A DNA stretch of 64,000 nucleotides from VFMC01 sp050248155 (GTDB taxonomy: Bacteria; Actinomycetota; Acidimicrobiia; Acidimicrobiales; Ilumatobacteraceae), in NCBI GenBank assembly GCA_050248155.1, contig JBFWSW010000008.1, forward strand, positions 42,258 to 106,257. The letters are read 5' to 3'. Each line of letters opens with the position of its first letter. The stretch's first letter is position 1. Position numbers and translations under genes: made by a program. The notes beneath the pieces are model-generated. The model was not told where the DNA came from and did no database searches. It saw nothing but the letters and a program-made list of their open reading frames with translations. Below, in pieces: positions 1 to 8,569 of this stretch.

Positions 1-671
1 ACGGCGGGGTAGACGGCGGGGCGCTTGGCCGTGTGCGATCCGGCGGCGAGCACGGCCCCGATCGCGCCGAATGTGTCGTCGAGCTGCACGAGCCGGTCGT
101 GCGCGGCTCGATCGTCTGCGTCGCTGACGAGCACGCTCTGATGGGTGAGGCGGTCGAGCCCGAGCTGATCGAGCACCCTCGACCACGCCTTCGCACCACC
201 GACCGTGGCTCGGAACATCGCCGCCGCCTCCGGGACACGAGCGATCGCGCGCAGCTGATCGGCCAACCACGTCAGCTCCGCGCCGGTGAGCTCGTCGGTG
301 AGCGACTCGTCGAGCAGCCCCCCGCCGATCGCTCGAGCCTGCTCGATCATCGCGAGGCGATTGGCCGTCGCGGTGGTGGACGGGTCTCGCCGGATGAGCC
401 AGCCGGCACGCTGACCGGCGAGCAGCAGCACCGAGCGGATGTCGGCCGTGTCGAGACGGATGGATGTGGCGTCCTCGAGCGTGCGGCAGCAGAGCAGTTG
501 ATCGAGGACAGGCACCCATGCATCGAGCGCGGTCCGACACGACCGCACCACCTGCATCGCGTCGGCAGCCGACTGGTCGCTCGATCGCGCGAGCGCGAGA
601 TCGTCGGATGCATCCTGGAGCGCGTGCCGCAAGGCGAGCACGAGCGACGAGTCGTAGCCGAGGTACGCCAT
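1..671 (-). CDS. Hypothetical protein downstream of a WXG100-like gene (C-terminus beyond window)
   Basis: The frame stays open from an ATG at 671 to the left edge, giving 223 or more residues without a stop; the rest lies outside the window. The visible part is alpha-helical and mostly soluble, with no membrane segment and a Cys-Cys pair near residue 65. I do not recognise a named domain. The ATG shares one base with the stop of the WXG100-like gene upstream (TGATG), so the two are co-translated. Large proteins that follow WXG100-like partners in actinobacteria are often secreted effectors or their accessory proteins; that role is inferred from position only, since any C-terminal effector domain is not visible. 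Confidence 0.65.
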   Translation of the reverse strand, partial: MAYLGYDSSLVLALRHALQDASDDLALARSSDQSAADAMQVVRSCRTALDAWVPVLDQLLCCRTLEDATSIRLDTADIRSVLLLAGQRAGWLIRRDPSTTATANRLAMIEQARAIGGGLLDESLTDELTGAELTWLADQLRAIARVPEAAAMFRATVGGAKAWSRVLDQLGLDRLTHQSVLVSDADDRAAHDRLVQLDDTFGAIGAVLAAGSHTAKRPAVYPA

Positions 672-943
672 CAGCCCGGCACCACCGTCATCGCCGCGAG
701 GACGGCGGCTTGCTGCTCGAGGCTGCGCGCACTCCAGACGAGGTCGTCAGCCGCATCGGTGATGCGCCGGCCGAGCGTGATCAGCTCGTCGTGGCACTCG
801 AACGCGGTCGGTCCGAGCCACACGTCGGTGCCGGCGCGGCGATGCAGATCGACGACCGGGCTCGCCTGCAGCCGGCCCGCCAGCTTGCGGAGGCCGGCGG
901 CTCGGGCGCGCAGGATCTCGACCTCGGGGGAAGGTGCCGTCAC
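671..943 (-). CDS. Small helical WXG100-like protein
   Basis: A 90-residue protein with a GTG start. It looks like two helices separated by a turn holding W-L-G-P (about residues 42-45), resembling the W-x-G turn of the WXG100/ESAT-6 superfamily; length and lack of a signal peptide also fit. Such proteins act as export partners for type VII secretion or as N-terminal modules of polymorphic toxins. It overlaps the next gene by one base. No secretion ATPase is in view, so the assignment rests on fold pattern and pairing. Confidence 0.65.
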   Translation of the reverse strand: MTAPSPEVEILRARAAGLRKLAGRLQASPVVDLHRRAGTDVWLGPTAFECHDELITLGRRITDAADDLVWSARSLEQQAAVLAAMTVVPG

Positions 944-988
944 GGCGTCAATGACGGACAGCGGATGGAGACCAGCGGAAATCGGGCC

Positions 989-1456
989 TCACGTGAGTCG
1001 TCGTTCGACGACGTGGTGGGGGAGCTGTGTGGTGGGATCGACGAAGCCGTCGCCGACGACGGCGAAGCCGTGCGACCTGTAGAAGCCGAGCGCGGTGTCG
1101 CGGGCGTTGGCCCACACCAGCTCGGCACCTCGCTCGACAGCCCGCCGGCATCCCTCGACGAGCAGAGCCCCGCCGACGCCGCGACCCTGGTGAGAACGGA
1201 GGCTCGCCATCCCGCGCAGCTGCACCGCCGGCACCGATGGCCGATCGGCCGGTGATCGCGGCACCCAGGTGCTGGTCCCCACCAGCACGCCTGCCTCGAA
1301 CGCGCCGAGATGGACCACCCCTGGCCAGTCGTCTTCGTCGAATCGGGGATCATCGGTCGGCGTGCCCTGCCTCAGCACGGCACGGCGAACGGCATGGGTC
1401 TGCTCGGTCGTGATCTCGACGACCGTCCACCCGCCCGACGGCCCGGAGGTGCTCAT
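989..1456 (-). CDS. GNAT family N-acetyltransferase
   Basis: A 155-residue single-domain acetyltransferase. The acetyl-CoA binding segment is visible as R-S-H-Q-G-R-G-V-G-G-A-L (the Q/R-x-x-G-x-G/A motif, about residues 88-99), and the C-terminal G-F-Y-R-S-H-G-F strand is typical of GNATs that act on small amines or amino acids. The ATG at 1456 overlaps the stop of the Gfo/Idh gene (ATGA), so it is the last visible gene of the transcript that begins with thiN or is served by a local promoter. The substrate cannot be told from sequence. Confidence 0.9.
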   Translation of the reverse strand: MSTSGPSGGWTVVEITTEQTHAVRRAVLRQGTPTDDPRFDEDDWPGVVHLGAFEAGVLVGTSTWVPRSPADRPSVPAVQLRGMASLRSHQGRGVGGALLVEGCRRAVERGAELVWANARDTALGFYRSHGFAVVGDGFVDPTTQLPHHVVERRLT

Positions 1457-2508
1457 CGCTCGACGGTGACCATCGTGCCCTCCAGCTCGGCCGAGCGGTA
1501 CATCGCGTCCACGATGCCATGAGCACGCAGTGCCAGCGAGAAGTCGGGGTGCGCCGGGCGACCTTCGACGATGGCCCGCACGAACTCGCCATCGGGGTTC
1601 ATCGACCCGTCGAGCAGTGGCCCGACGGCCGCGACGATCTCCTCGCCTCCGAGCGAGCCGCTGCTGCCGTCGGTGTCGGTCCAGTGGACGGGCCCCAACC
1701 AGTCGTCGCCTTCGATCACGATGTAGCGGCGCTCGCAGAAGATCTCGACCCGCCGCAGGCTCGGACGCGCGAGGTTGTCGTGCCAGACGCTCGTCAACGT
1801 GCCGATCGCGCCACTGGCGAAGACGAGCGTTGCGTTGGCGACGTCCTCGATGCCGTCGTGCCCGTGGAAGTTCGCGGTGTTGGCGCTGACCCGCACCACG
1901 TCACCGACGAGGAAGCGCAGCATGTCGACGTCGTGGATGCTGTGCTCGAGCAGGGTGCCCGCGCCCACCAGCGACCGCTCGGCCCGCCACGTCGACGCGT
2001 AGTGGCCCTGGATGGGGATGAACTGGTCGTCGCGGAACACGACGGTCATCACACGTCCCGCCGCAGGATCGGCGATCAGGTGGCGAGCCCAGTTGTAGGC
2101 AGCCGACCTGCGAAGGATGAGCCCCACCTGGTTGACGACTCCTGCATCGGCGACCCTCGAGGTCATCCGCGCGGCAAGCGGTGTCGTGATCGCGAGTGGC
2201 TTCTCGCAGAACACCGCCAGGCCCCGGTCGACGGCCTTGTCGACCTGGCGAGGGTGCTCACTGGTCCACGTGCAGACGTACACCGCGTCGCAGGTGTCGA
2301 GCACCTCGTCCTCGCTCGCGCACACGGTGTGTCCGGAGGCCGCCGCGAAGGCCTGGGCTCGCTCCGTGTCGGGGTCGAACACGCCCGCGCGCTCGACCCC
2401 GAGCTCCGCCTCGATGCCGCTGCGCCGAAGGCTCTTCGAGTGATAGGTGGCGATCAGGCCAGCGCCCAGGAAGCCGATGCGCACTCCGCCGCGTCGATCC
2501 GTCGTCAT
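1453..2508 (-). CDS. Gfo/Idh/MocA family oxidoreductase
   Basis: A 351-residue NAD(P)-dependent dehydrogenase. The N-terminal Rossmann fold starts with G-F-L-G-A-G-L-I (about residues 12-19) and the family signature C-E-K-P-L-A follows near residue 100. The second half is the usual alpha/beta substrate domain, with an H-D-V-D-M segment in the place of the catalytic His/Asp region. Family members oxidise or reduce sugars, inositols or their derivatives; the substrate here is unknown. It starts 23 bases after thiQ and overlaps the GNAT gene, so it may be read from the TPP-controlled transcript, though nothing in its fold links it to thiamine. Confidence 0.92.
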   Translation of the reverse strand: MTTDRRGGVRIGFLGAGLIATYHSKSLRRSGIEAELGVERAGVFDPDTERAQAFAAASGHTVCASEDEVLDTCDAVYVCTWTSEHPRQVDKAVDRGLAVFCEKPLAITTPLAARMTSRVADAGVVNQVGLILRRSAAYNWARHLIADPAAGRVMTVVFRDDQFIPIQGHYASTWRAERSLVGAGTLLEHSIHDVDMLRFLVGDVVRVSANTANFHGHDGIEDVANATLVFASGAIGTLTSVWHDNLARPSLRRVEIFCERRYIVIEGDDWLGPVHWTDTDGSSGSLGGEEIVAAVGPLLDGSMNPDGEFVRAIVEGRPAHPDFSLALRAHGIVDAMYRSAELEGTMVTVER

Positions 2509-2531
2509 CGCTTCGCGACTCTACGGCCGAG

Positions 2532-3167
2532 TCATCCGTCGCCGAGGGCGATGGTCCGATCGGCGACGGCATCGGCCTCGGCGCGATCGTGGGTCACGAC
2601 GATGGCGGTCGTGTGGGTGACGCGCAGCAGGCGTGCGAGATCGTCGGCGAGTCGATCGTGCAGCTCGCGGTCGAGCCCGGTGAGCGGCTCGTCCAGCAGC
2701 AGCACCGGCGGGGCCGGCGCCAGCGATCGCGCCAGCGCCACGCGCTTCGCCTCTCCGCCGCTCAGCGACGTGACCCGACGCGACCCCAGACCGCTCAGAC
2801 CGACGAGCTCGAGCACCTCGGCGATCCGCGCCGCACGGTCGGCGCGCGACATCCGCTCCGCCGGCGCCATCTGCAGCCCGAACGCCACGTTGCCGGCGAC
2901 GTCGCGGTGGGGGAACAGCTGGTTGTCCTGGAACACCATGCCGATCCGCCGACGATGCACCGGCATCGACGTGATGTCGACGCCGTCGAGGCGGACGGTG
3001 CCAGAGCTCGGCTGCAGCAATCCAGCGATCACGCGGAGCAGCGTGGTCTTGCCCGAACCGGAGGGGCCTTGCAGCGCGACGACCTCGGCATCCGCCGCGT
3101 GCAGCGAGACGTGGTCGAGCACGACGCGGCCGCCCAGCTCGACGACGATCTGTTCAACGTCGAGCAT
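2532..3167 (-). CDS. thiQ: ABC transporter ATPase of a thiamine importer (ThiQ)
   Basis: A 211-residue ABC ATPase, the short length usual for ThiQ. Walker A G-P-S-G-S-G-K-T-T is at 34-42, the Q-loop glutamine at 80, the signature L-S-G-G-E at 135-139, Walker B L-L-L-D-E-P at 156-161 and the H-loop histidine at 193. The ATG at 3167 was chosen because the protein then begins at the normal first beta-strand; longer readings run into the permease gene. It overlaps the 3' end of the permease by 14 bases. With ThiB and ThiP, and under a TPP riboswitch, it should power thiamine (or thiamine phosphate) uptake. Confidence 0.9.
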   Translation of the reverse strand: MLDVEQIVVELGGRVVLDHVSLHAADAEVVALQGPSGSGKTTLLRVIAGLLQPSSGTVRLDGVDITSMPVHRRRIGMVFQDNQLFPHRDVAGNVAFGLQMAPAERMSRADRAARIAEVLELVGLSGLGSRRVTSLSGGEAKRVALARSLAPAPPVLLLDEPLTGLDRELHDRLADDLARLLRVTHTTAIVVTHDRAEADAVADRTIALGDG

Positions 3168-4773
3168 CGACGATCCGGTCTGCCGGGTCGGGATCTGCCA
3201 GTTCGACGGCGACGAGCACGACGAGCGTGAGCGCGGCGAGCACCACCGCCAGCGCGCTCGCCTGCGCCCGAGGGATCGCCCCCGCCCGTCCGAGCAGGCG
3301 GGCGATGACGATCGGCAAGGTCTCGTTGCCGCTGCGCGTGAGGAAGGTGGTGGCGCCGAACTCGCCGAGCGAGATCGCAGCAGCGAAGCCGGCGCTCGTG
3401 ACGAGTGGGCGGCGCAACATGGCGACGTCGATGGACCACCAGGCGCGCACCGGCGACGCGCCGAGGGTCCCGGCTGCCTCGATCCACCCCGCCGGCCTCG
3501 CGCGCAGCACGGGCAGCATCGTCCGCACGACGAACGGCACCGCAACCAGTGCGTGCCCGAGAGGCACCAGCCACGGCTCGTCGCGCCAGTCGACCGGCGC
3601 ATGGTCGAAGGTGATGAGCATCCCGAAGCCGATCGTCACCGCCGACGTGCCGAGGGGGAGCATCACGCCGACGTCGAGGAACCGACCGACTCGGCGGCCG
3701 GCTGCGATGGCGAGGGTCGCGACCGTTCCGATGGTCAGGCTGATCGTGGTCGCGATCACTGCGAGGCGCAACGACGTCGCGACGGCACGCAGCGGATCGG
3801 CGACGACCGTCAACCCGGGCCGGACCTCCCCGGTGCCCAACGACCGCCAGCCTGCGAGCGACCACGATCCGCCCGGTCGGAACGAGTCGACGGCGAGGCT
3901 GAGCAGTGGCAACGCCATGGCGACGACGGTCAGCGTGACCCCGACCAGCACGCCGACGCGGGCGCGCCCCCGCTCGGGTCGTGGCCGGGGCGACGGCGTC
4001 AGCGCGAGCTCGACGGTCGATCGCTGCGCGCGGCTCGATGCGATCACGAGGAGCACGAGCGCGGCGAGCTGCATCGCCGAGAGCACCGCCGCCCCTCCGA
4101 TGTCGCCGAGTTGCGTCGCGCGCCGTGCAACCTCGACCTCGAGGGTGGGGTTCGCCGGTCCGCCGAGCACCTGGACGACGCCGAACGAGGTGAACGTGAA
4201 GAGGAAGGTGATCGATCCTGCGGCGACGATCGCAGGACGCAACAGGGGGAGTGTCACCCATCGCGCGGCCTGCCACGGTCCGGCGCCGAGTGTGCGTGCC
4301 GCGGCCGCCAGATCTCGCGGCAGCTGCGACCAGACCGCGCCGACCACTCGCACCACGACGGCGATGTTGAAGAAGACGTGGGCGATGATCACGGCGAGCG
4401 CGGTGCCGTGAAGTCGCGCCGGGAGGAGCGACACGAACGCAGCCCCGACGACGATCGTCGGAAGGAGGAACGGCACGGTCACGAGTGTGACGACGAGCCG
4501 CCGGCCGGCGAAGTGCCAGCGCGAGACGAGATACGTCGGCAGGAGGCCCACCGCGATGGTCGCCACCGTGCTGACCACGGCCTGCCAACAGGTGAACCAC
4601 AGCACACGTCCGATGCCGGGACGGGTGAGCGTCGTCCGGACGAGCGAGGCGTCGGCGACCTCGCTGAGCAACGTGACGACGGGCCACGCGTAGAAGACAA
4701 CCAGGAACAGCGCCGGCAGGAACGCGAGCGCAGGAACCAACCAGCGCGGGCGACCGAGTGGGGGCCGCCTCAC
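3154..4773 (-). CDS. thiP: Fused two-domain ABC permease of a thiamine importer (ThiP)
   Basis: A 539-residue inner-membrane permease made of two tandem binding-protein-dependent transport domains, about 11-12 membrane spans in all; this fused layout is typical of ThiP and of iron FbpB. Two EAA loops are visible, one around A-A-A-R-T-L-G-A-G-P-W-Q-A and one around E-A-A-G-T-L-G-A-S-P-V-R-A. Start is GTG at 4773, 47 bases after thiB. The gene lies between the binding protein and the ATPase in the operon headed by the TPP riboswitch, which favours thiamine over iron as substrate. Confidence 0.92.
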   Translation of the reverse strand: MRRPPLGRPRWLVPALAFLPALFLVVFYAWPVVTLLSEVADASLVRTTLTRPGIGRVLWFTCWQAVVSTVATIAVGLLPTYLVSRWHFAGRRLVVTLVTVPFLLPTIVVGAAFVSLLPARLHGTALAVIIAHVFFNIAVVVRVVGAVWSQLPRDLAAAARTLGAGPWQAARWVTLPLLRPAIVAAGSITFLFTFTSFGVVQVLGGPANPTLEVEVARRATQLGDIGGAAVLSAMQLAALVLLVIASSRAQRSTVELALTPSPRPRPERGRARVGVLVGVTLTVVAMALPLLSLAVDSFRPGGSWSLAGWRSLGTGEVRPGLTVVADPLRAVATSLRLAVIATTISLTIGTVATLAIAAGRRVGRFLDVGVMLPLGTSAVTIGFGMLITFDHAPVDWRDEPWLVPLGHALVAVPFVVRTMLPVLRARPAGWIEAAGTLGASPVRAWWSIDVAMLRRPLVTSAGFAAAISLGEFGATTFLTRSGNETLPIVIARLLGRAGAIPRAQASALAVVLAALTLVVLVAVELADPDPADRIVDARR

Positions 4774-4787
4774 GACTCAGCCTTGTC

Positions 4788-4817
4788 GCTCAGCCTGGGG
4801 CCGCTCAGCCTGGGGCC
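4788..4817 (-). repeat. 15-bp perfect tandem duplication in the thiB-thiP spacer
   Basis: Two adjacent copies of gctcagcctggggcc (plus strand) lie at 4788-4802 and 4803-4817, with a weaker third match just before. They fill most of the 47-base spacer between the thiB stop and the thiP GTG. This looks like a simple slippage duplication; an effect on thiP translation is possible but unproven. Confidence 0.85.
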
Positions 4818-4820
4818 ACC

Positions 4821-5882
4821 TCATCGGATGACCAGTTGGGTCCACTCGTCCACCCAGTCCTCTCGATGCTCGGCGATGTCGGCTGGCGCGACGGTGAGCG
4901 GGTCGTCGACGACAACGCTGTAGGCGGTGAACTCCGGCGGCGGGGCGACGTCGGTGCGTGCCGGCCAGACGAACAGGTTCAGCGCGACCTCGGATTGGAA
5001 CCGCACTCCGGCGAGGAAGTCGACGAGCTCCTCGGCCTCGTCCTGGTGGTCGGTGCCCCGCAGCACGCCGGCGAACTCCACCTGCCGGAAGCAGCTGTTG
5101 GTCATGACGGCTGTCGGCGCATCGGTGCGCGGGGGATCGGCGAACAGCACCTCCGCCGGTGGGCTGCTGGCGTAGCTGACCACGAGCGGTCGAGGGCCGT
5201 CACCGCTCGAGCCGCTGAACTGCTCGTCGTACGCGATGGTCCAGGACTCGACGACCTCGACACCGTTCGCGCGCAAGTCGGTCCAGTACTGCTGCCACCC
5301 GTCCTCGCCGAACTCGGCGATGGTGGCCAGCAAGAACGCGAGACCGGGCGACGACGACGCCGGGTTCTCGACCACGAGCAGGTCGCGATAGGCGGGCTCG
5401 GTCAGCTGGGCCAGCGTCGTGGGTGGCTCGATCTGGTGCTGGGCGAACCACTCGATGTCGTAGTTGATGCACACGTCGCCGAAGTCGACCGGTGTCATCT
5501 CGTGGCCGGGCACGAGCTCGCGCAGGCCGGGAGCAATGTGATCGAGCTCGCTCGACTCGTAGGGCTCGAACACGTCGGCTTCGACGACGCGGGAGAGCAA
5601 GGTGTTGTCGATGCCCCACATCACGTCGCCTTCCGGGTTGCCCGCAGTGAGCACCGCCTTGCTCGCCATCGTCCCGGCGTCGCCGGCCGACACCACACGC
5701 ACATCGATGCCGCTGTCGGAGGTGAACGCCGTCAGCGCCTCGTTGAGCGAGGTGCCCTCGAGGGGGAACGAGTCGTACACGACGAGCGTCAGCGTGACCG
5801 GCTGATCGCCGGCGTCGTCGTCGCCGCCGCAACCTGCGATCACGAGACCGGCGCAGAGGGCAGCGATCGTGACGCGCCTCAT
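4821..5882 (-). CDS. thiB: Thiamine-binding periplasmic lipoprotein (ThiB-like)
   Basis: A 353-residue extracytoplasmic solute-binding protein. It opens with a lipoprotein signal (M-R-R, hydrophobic stretch, lipobox V-I-A-G-C at about 14-18) followed by an acidic linker. The mature part begins T-L-T-L-V-V-Y-D-S-F, the usual first strand of the ThiB/ABC-type Fe3+ family, and has the W-G-I-D-N-T segment seen in ThiB. ATG at 5882 overlaps the thiN stop (ATGA). Position in a riboswitch-controlled operon with thiN and the ThiPQ parts makes thiamine or a phosphate ester the likely ligand. Confidence 0.91.
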   Translation of the reverse strand: MRRVTIAALCAGLVIAGCGGDDDAGDQPVTLTLVVYDSFPLEGTSLNEALTAFTSDSGIDVRVVSAGDAGTMASKAVLTAGNPEGDVMWGIDNTLLSRVVEADVFEPYESSELDHIAPGLRELVPGHEMTPVDFGDVCINYDIEWFAQHQIEPPTTLAQLTEPAYRDLLVVENPASSSPGLAFLLATIAEFGEDGWQQYWTDLRANGVEVVESWTIAYDEQFSGSSGDGPRPLVVSYASSPPAEVLFADPPRTDAPTAVMTNSCFRQVEFAGVLRGTDHQDEAEELVDFLAGVRFQSEVALNLFVWPARTDVAPPPEFTAYSVVVDDPLTVAPADIAEHREDWVDEWTQLVIR

Positions 5883-6538
5883 GACGTCACCCCGGGAACG
5901 ATCACGGTGAGCACCCCGCTGCCGACGGCGATGGTGGTCAGGCCACCGATCGATTCGTTGCTGACGCCGAGCGTCGAGCTCGATCTGATCACGGCATCGC
6001 GCAGGGGCCATCGGGCGCCACAGACCTGCACGCCGGTGCAGTCACCGTGCAGGGCGAGGAGCGAGAACACCCGTGCGGGCTCGAGGTGCAGCTCGGTGCG
6101 CCGACCAGGGTGCAGCACTCGCACCTCCGTCGCCCCGAGCTGTGCGGTCACCTCGTCGAACAGCTCGAGCTCGGGATCACCGAGACAGATCACCGTGCCC
6201 AACAGGTGATCGAGCCGGGTCGCGTCGTCACCGCCCAACAACTGCAGGTGCGTGGCACCGGTCGAGCTACGCATCGACGCGGCGTGACGCACCGCCAGAG
6301 CGGTGTCGGTGTCGTCCTTGTCGGGATCGTGACGGTGGATGGGGATGCCGTTGGCGCCTGCCCACTCGAGTCCCTCCGGGCTGATGCTGTCCAGATCGCC
6401 GACCAGCACGGTCGGCTGCAGGCCCAGTTGCAGCGCCGTGTCGAGCCCGCTGTCGGCGGCGACGACGGCGACGAAGGGCCCATCGGCTCCGATGACAGGA
6501 CCGCCACCGGTGACGACGGCGATGCTCGCAATGCTCAT
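5879..6538 (-). CDS. thiN: Thiamine diphosphokinase (ThiN)
   Basis: A 219-residue thiamine pyrophosphokinase that would convert imported thiamine to the cofactor TPP using ATP. Visible motifs include A-A-D-S-G-L-D near residue 28, L-V-G-D-L-D-S (about 45-51) and D-K-D-D-T-D-T-A-L (about 73-81), the acidic clusters that bind Mg-ATP in this family; the C-terminal thiamine-binding half ends with the S-N-E-S segment. It is the first gene after the TPP riboswitch, with its Shine-Dalgarno inside the aptamer's 3' end, so its product feeds back on its own translation. Confidence 0.93.
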   Translation of the reverse strand: MSIASIAVVTGGGPVIGADGPFVAVVAADSGLDTALQLGLQPTVLVGDLDSISPEGLEWAGANGIPIHRHDPDKDDTDTALAVRHAASMRSSTGATHLQLLGGDDATRLDHLLGTVICLGDPELELFDEVTAQLGATEVRVLHPGRRTELHLEPARVFSLLALHGDCTGVQVCGARWPLRDAVIRSSSTLGVSNESIGGLTTIAVGSGVLTVIVPGVTS

Positions 6539-6542
6539 GGTG

Positions 6543-6638
6543 CTCCCTCCGCTGGCATTACCCAGATCAGGTTCGTGGGTCGGTGGCAGCGGCCACCCTC
6601 TCAGCCCGCCGTGCTCGCGAGCTCCCCTGGTGCAAGGT
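6543..6638 (-). promoter_or_regulatory. TPP riboswitch (THI element)
   Basis: Read on the minus strand, the conserved blocks appear in order: G-G-G-C-T-G-A-G-A (around 6607-6599), then GAACCTGATCTGGGTAATGC (6574-6555) and CAGCGGAGGGA (6554-6544). These are the pyrimidine-sensor helix and the pyrophosphate-sensor helix of the TPP aptamer. The GGAGGG at the 3' end is both part of the aptamer and the thiN ribosome binding site, 6-10 nt before the ATG at 6538, so ligand binding should block translation directly. I see no separate expression platform. Confidence 0.95.
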
Positions 6639-6658
6639 TGTCGGCCCGAAGCCTAGCG

Positions 6659-7594
6659 TCAGTCGCAGATCGTCGCCGGTCCGATCGGCTCGAGTGTGGC
6701 GGCGGTCCGCCCGGCCATCCGGCGTGTGACGAACACGACCGCGAGCAATCCGCCGATGACCAACGCCATGCCCACGAGCTGGACCCACCGGATGCCCTGG
6801 TCGAGCAACAGGTACGCCCAGCACACCGCGAGCGCGGGTTGGCCCACCTGGAGGATCGAGATCGTGCCGATCGGCACGCTCCGCTGCGCGAACACGATGA
6901 AGCCGTGCGCCACGGTGCCCGTCACGAACGTCAGGATGGCGAGATACGGCAGCGAGTGCACCGTGACATCGGTGAAGTGGCCGGTCGCCAACGAGATCGG
7001 CAGCAGCGTGACCGTCGCGGTGGTCATGACTGCCGCCATGATCGATTGCACCGACATCTCGTTTCGCAGCCGGCGGCTCGACAGCAGGTACGTCGCCCAC
7101 AGCAGGCACGCGCAGACGACGATGCCGTTTCCCGACCAGCTCGCGTCACCGCGCGGCGGTGCGTTGAACAGCACCAGCATCAGGCCGCCGAGCGACAGGA
7201 GTCCGAACCAGAGCGCTCGCCGGTTGACGTGCTCGCGAAAGAGGATGGCCCCGGCCGGCACGGTGATCAGCGGTGTGAGCGAGCCGATGAACTCGGCGTT
7301 GGCGACCGTCGTCTTCGTGACGCCGGTGAAGAAGCAGACGAGGTTCACCCCGAATGCGATGCCCGGCAGCAGGGTGCGGCGGATGTCTGCCCACGAGATC
7401 GTCCGGCGCTCCGTGACCCACAGGATGACCCACCAGACGGACGTGGTGGCGACCATCCGCCAGAAGGCGATCGTGGGGCCGGGGAGCCCGGCCTTCTTGA
7501 CGATGGTCGAGCCGAGGCTGAAGCAGCCGATCGCGATGCAGAGAGCGATCAGCCCGAGCGGGCGTGCGCGCACCGCCAGGGGGTGCTCAGCCAC
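6659..7594 (-). CDS. EamA/DMT-family transporter
   Basis: A 311-residue integral membrane protein with about ten hydrophobic spans in two EamA repeats; the second repeat carries the typical T-G-T-V-A-H-G-F and Q-P-A-L-A-V segments. The family exports amino acids, purines or other small metabolites. The GTG at 7594 overlaps the CDF gene's stop by 8 bases, so the two share a transcript. It ends about 20 bases before the riboswitch begins, leaving a thiamine-related role possible but unsupported. Confidence 0.88.
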   Translation of the reverse strand: MAEHPLAVRARPLGLIALCIAIGCFSLGSTIVKKAGLPGPTIAFWRMVATTSVWWVILWVTERRTISWADIRRTLLPGIAFGVNLVCFFTGVTKTTVANAEFIGSLTPLITVPAGAILFREHVNRRALWFGLLSLGGLMLVLFNAPPRGDASWSGNGIVVCACLLWATYLLSSRRLRNEMSVQSIMAAVMTTATVTLLPISLATGHFTDVTVHSLPYLAILTFVTGTVAHGFIVFAQRSVPIGTISILQVGQPALAVCWAYLLLDQGIRWVQLVGMALVIGGLLAVVFVTRRMAGRTAATLEPIGPATICD

Positions 7595-8510
7595 GGGTCG
7601 GCTGCCGGCGGATGTCGGGCTCGATGTAGATCGTGATGTCGAACGACACCGCACCGCGGATCGCGACCTCGGTGGCGTCGATCGCCAGCGCGAGGTCGCT
7701 GACGGACAGATCGTGTTCGTAGTCGATCTTGGCGGCGACGAGGAGCGCCTCCGGGCCGAGGTGGAGGCAGCGGAGGTGGATGAGCCCGAGCACGTGCGGG
7801 GTCGCCGCGATCGCTCGCTCCACATCGGCGACGACCTCGTCGGTGGGTGCCTCTCCGATCAGCAGCCCCTTCATCTCGGCCGCGAGGATCCAGGCGATGA
7901 CGACGAGCAGCACGCCGATCGCGATCGACCCGGCAGCGTCCCAGCGGGCGTTGCCGGTCGCCTCGGCCATCACCAGGCCGGCGAGCGCGAACAGCAGGCC
8001 GGTCTCGGCACCGACGTCCTCGAGCAGCACCACTGGCAGCTCGGGTGACTTGGCGTTGCGGATGAACCCCCACCAGCTCATCGAGGCAGGTTTCAGGTGC
8101 CGTGCCTCTCGCACCGCCGTCCGCAACGAGAACCCCTCGAGCACGATCGCGAGGAACAGGATGACGAACGCGACGATCGCGTTGTCGACGTCGTGAGGGT
8201 GACGGAGCTTCTCGATGCCTTCGTACAGCGCGAACAAGCCGCCCATGCTGAACAGCACCAGCGCGACGACGAACGCCCAGAAGTAGCGCTCCGGGCCGTA
8301 CCCGAACGGGTGGGCGGCGTCGGCCGGCCGGCGCCCCCGCTTCGAGCCGAACATGAGCAGCGCCTGGTTGCCCGTGTCGGCGAGCGAGTGGCCGGCCTCG
8401 GCGAGCAGACCGGCAGACCGGGTGATCAGGAAGCCGACGAACTTCGCGATGGCGATGCCGAGGTTGGCGAAGAACGCCGCGACGATCGCCTTCTTGCTGC
8501 CCTCGTGCAC
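7587..8510 (-). CDS. Cation diffusion facilitator (CDF) metal efflux transporter
   Basis: A 307-residue protein with six membrane spans followed by a cytosolic ferredoxin-like domain, the CDF plan. The metal-site motif H-S-L-A-D (about residues 40-44) in span 2 and D-A-A-G-S-I in span 5 are visible. Members export Zn, Co, Fe or Mn using the proton gradient. GTG start at 8510, divergent from the SDR gene across about 60 bases. Metal preference cannot be read from sequence. Confidence 0.92.
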   Translation of the reverse strand: MHEGSKKAIVAAFFANLGIAIAKFVGFLITRSAGLLAEAGHSLADTGNQALLMFGSKRGRRPADAAHPFGYGPERYFWAFVVALVLFSMGGLFALYEGIEKLRHPHDVDNAIVAFVILFLAIVLEGFSLRTAVREARHLKPASMSWWGFIRNAKSPELPVVLLEDVGAETGLLFALAGLVMAEATGNARWDAAGSIAIGVLLVVIAWILAAEMKGLLIGEAPTDEVVADVERAIAATPHVLGLIHLRCLHLGPEALLVAAKIDYEHDLSVSDLALAIDATEVAIRGAVSFDITIYIEPDIRRQPTRG

Positions 8511-8569
8511 CCGTCTAGGTTGCCATGCGTCGGCCGATTCGCGACAAGGCCGGGAGAGGCGAGGAGCAC

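Noticed and set aside
1519..4923. A 1134-codon plus-strand reading frame
   Set aside because: It runs antisense to the Gfo/Idh and thi genes, is Arg/His/Asp-rich and low in hydrophobic residues, as expected for a shadow frame in GC-rich DNA.
3154..5882. Iron(III) ABC importer instead of thiamine importer
   Set aside because: Binding protein and permease families overlap with Fe3+ systems, but the TPP riboswitch and thiN in the same operon decide for thiamine.
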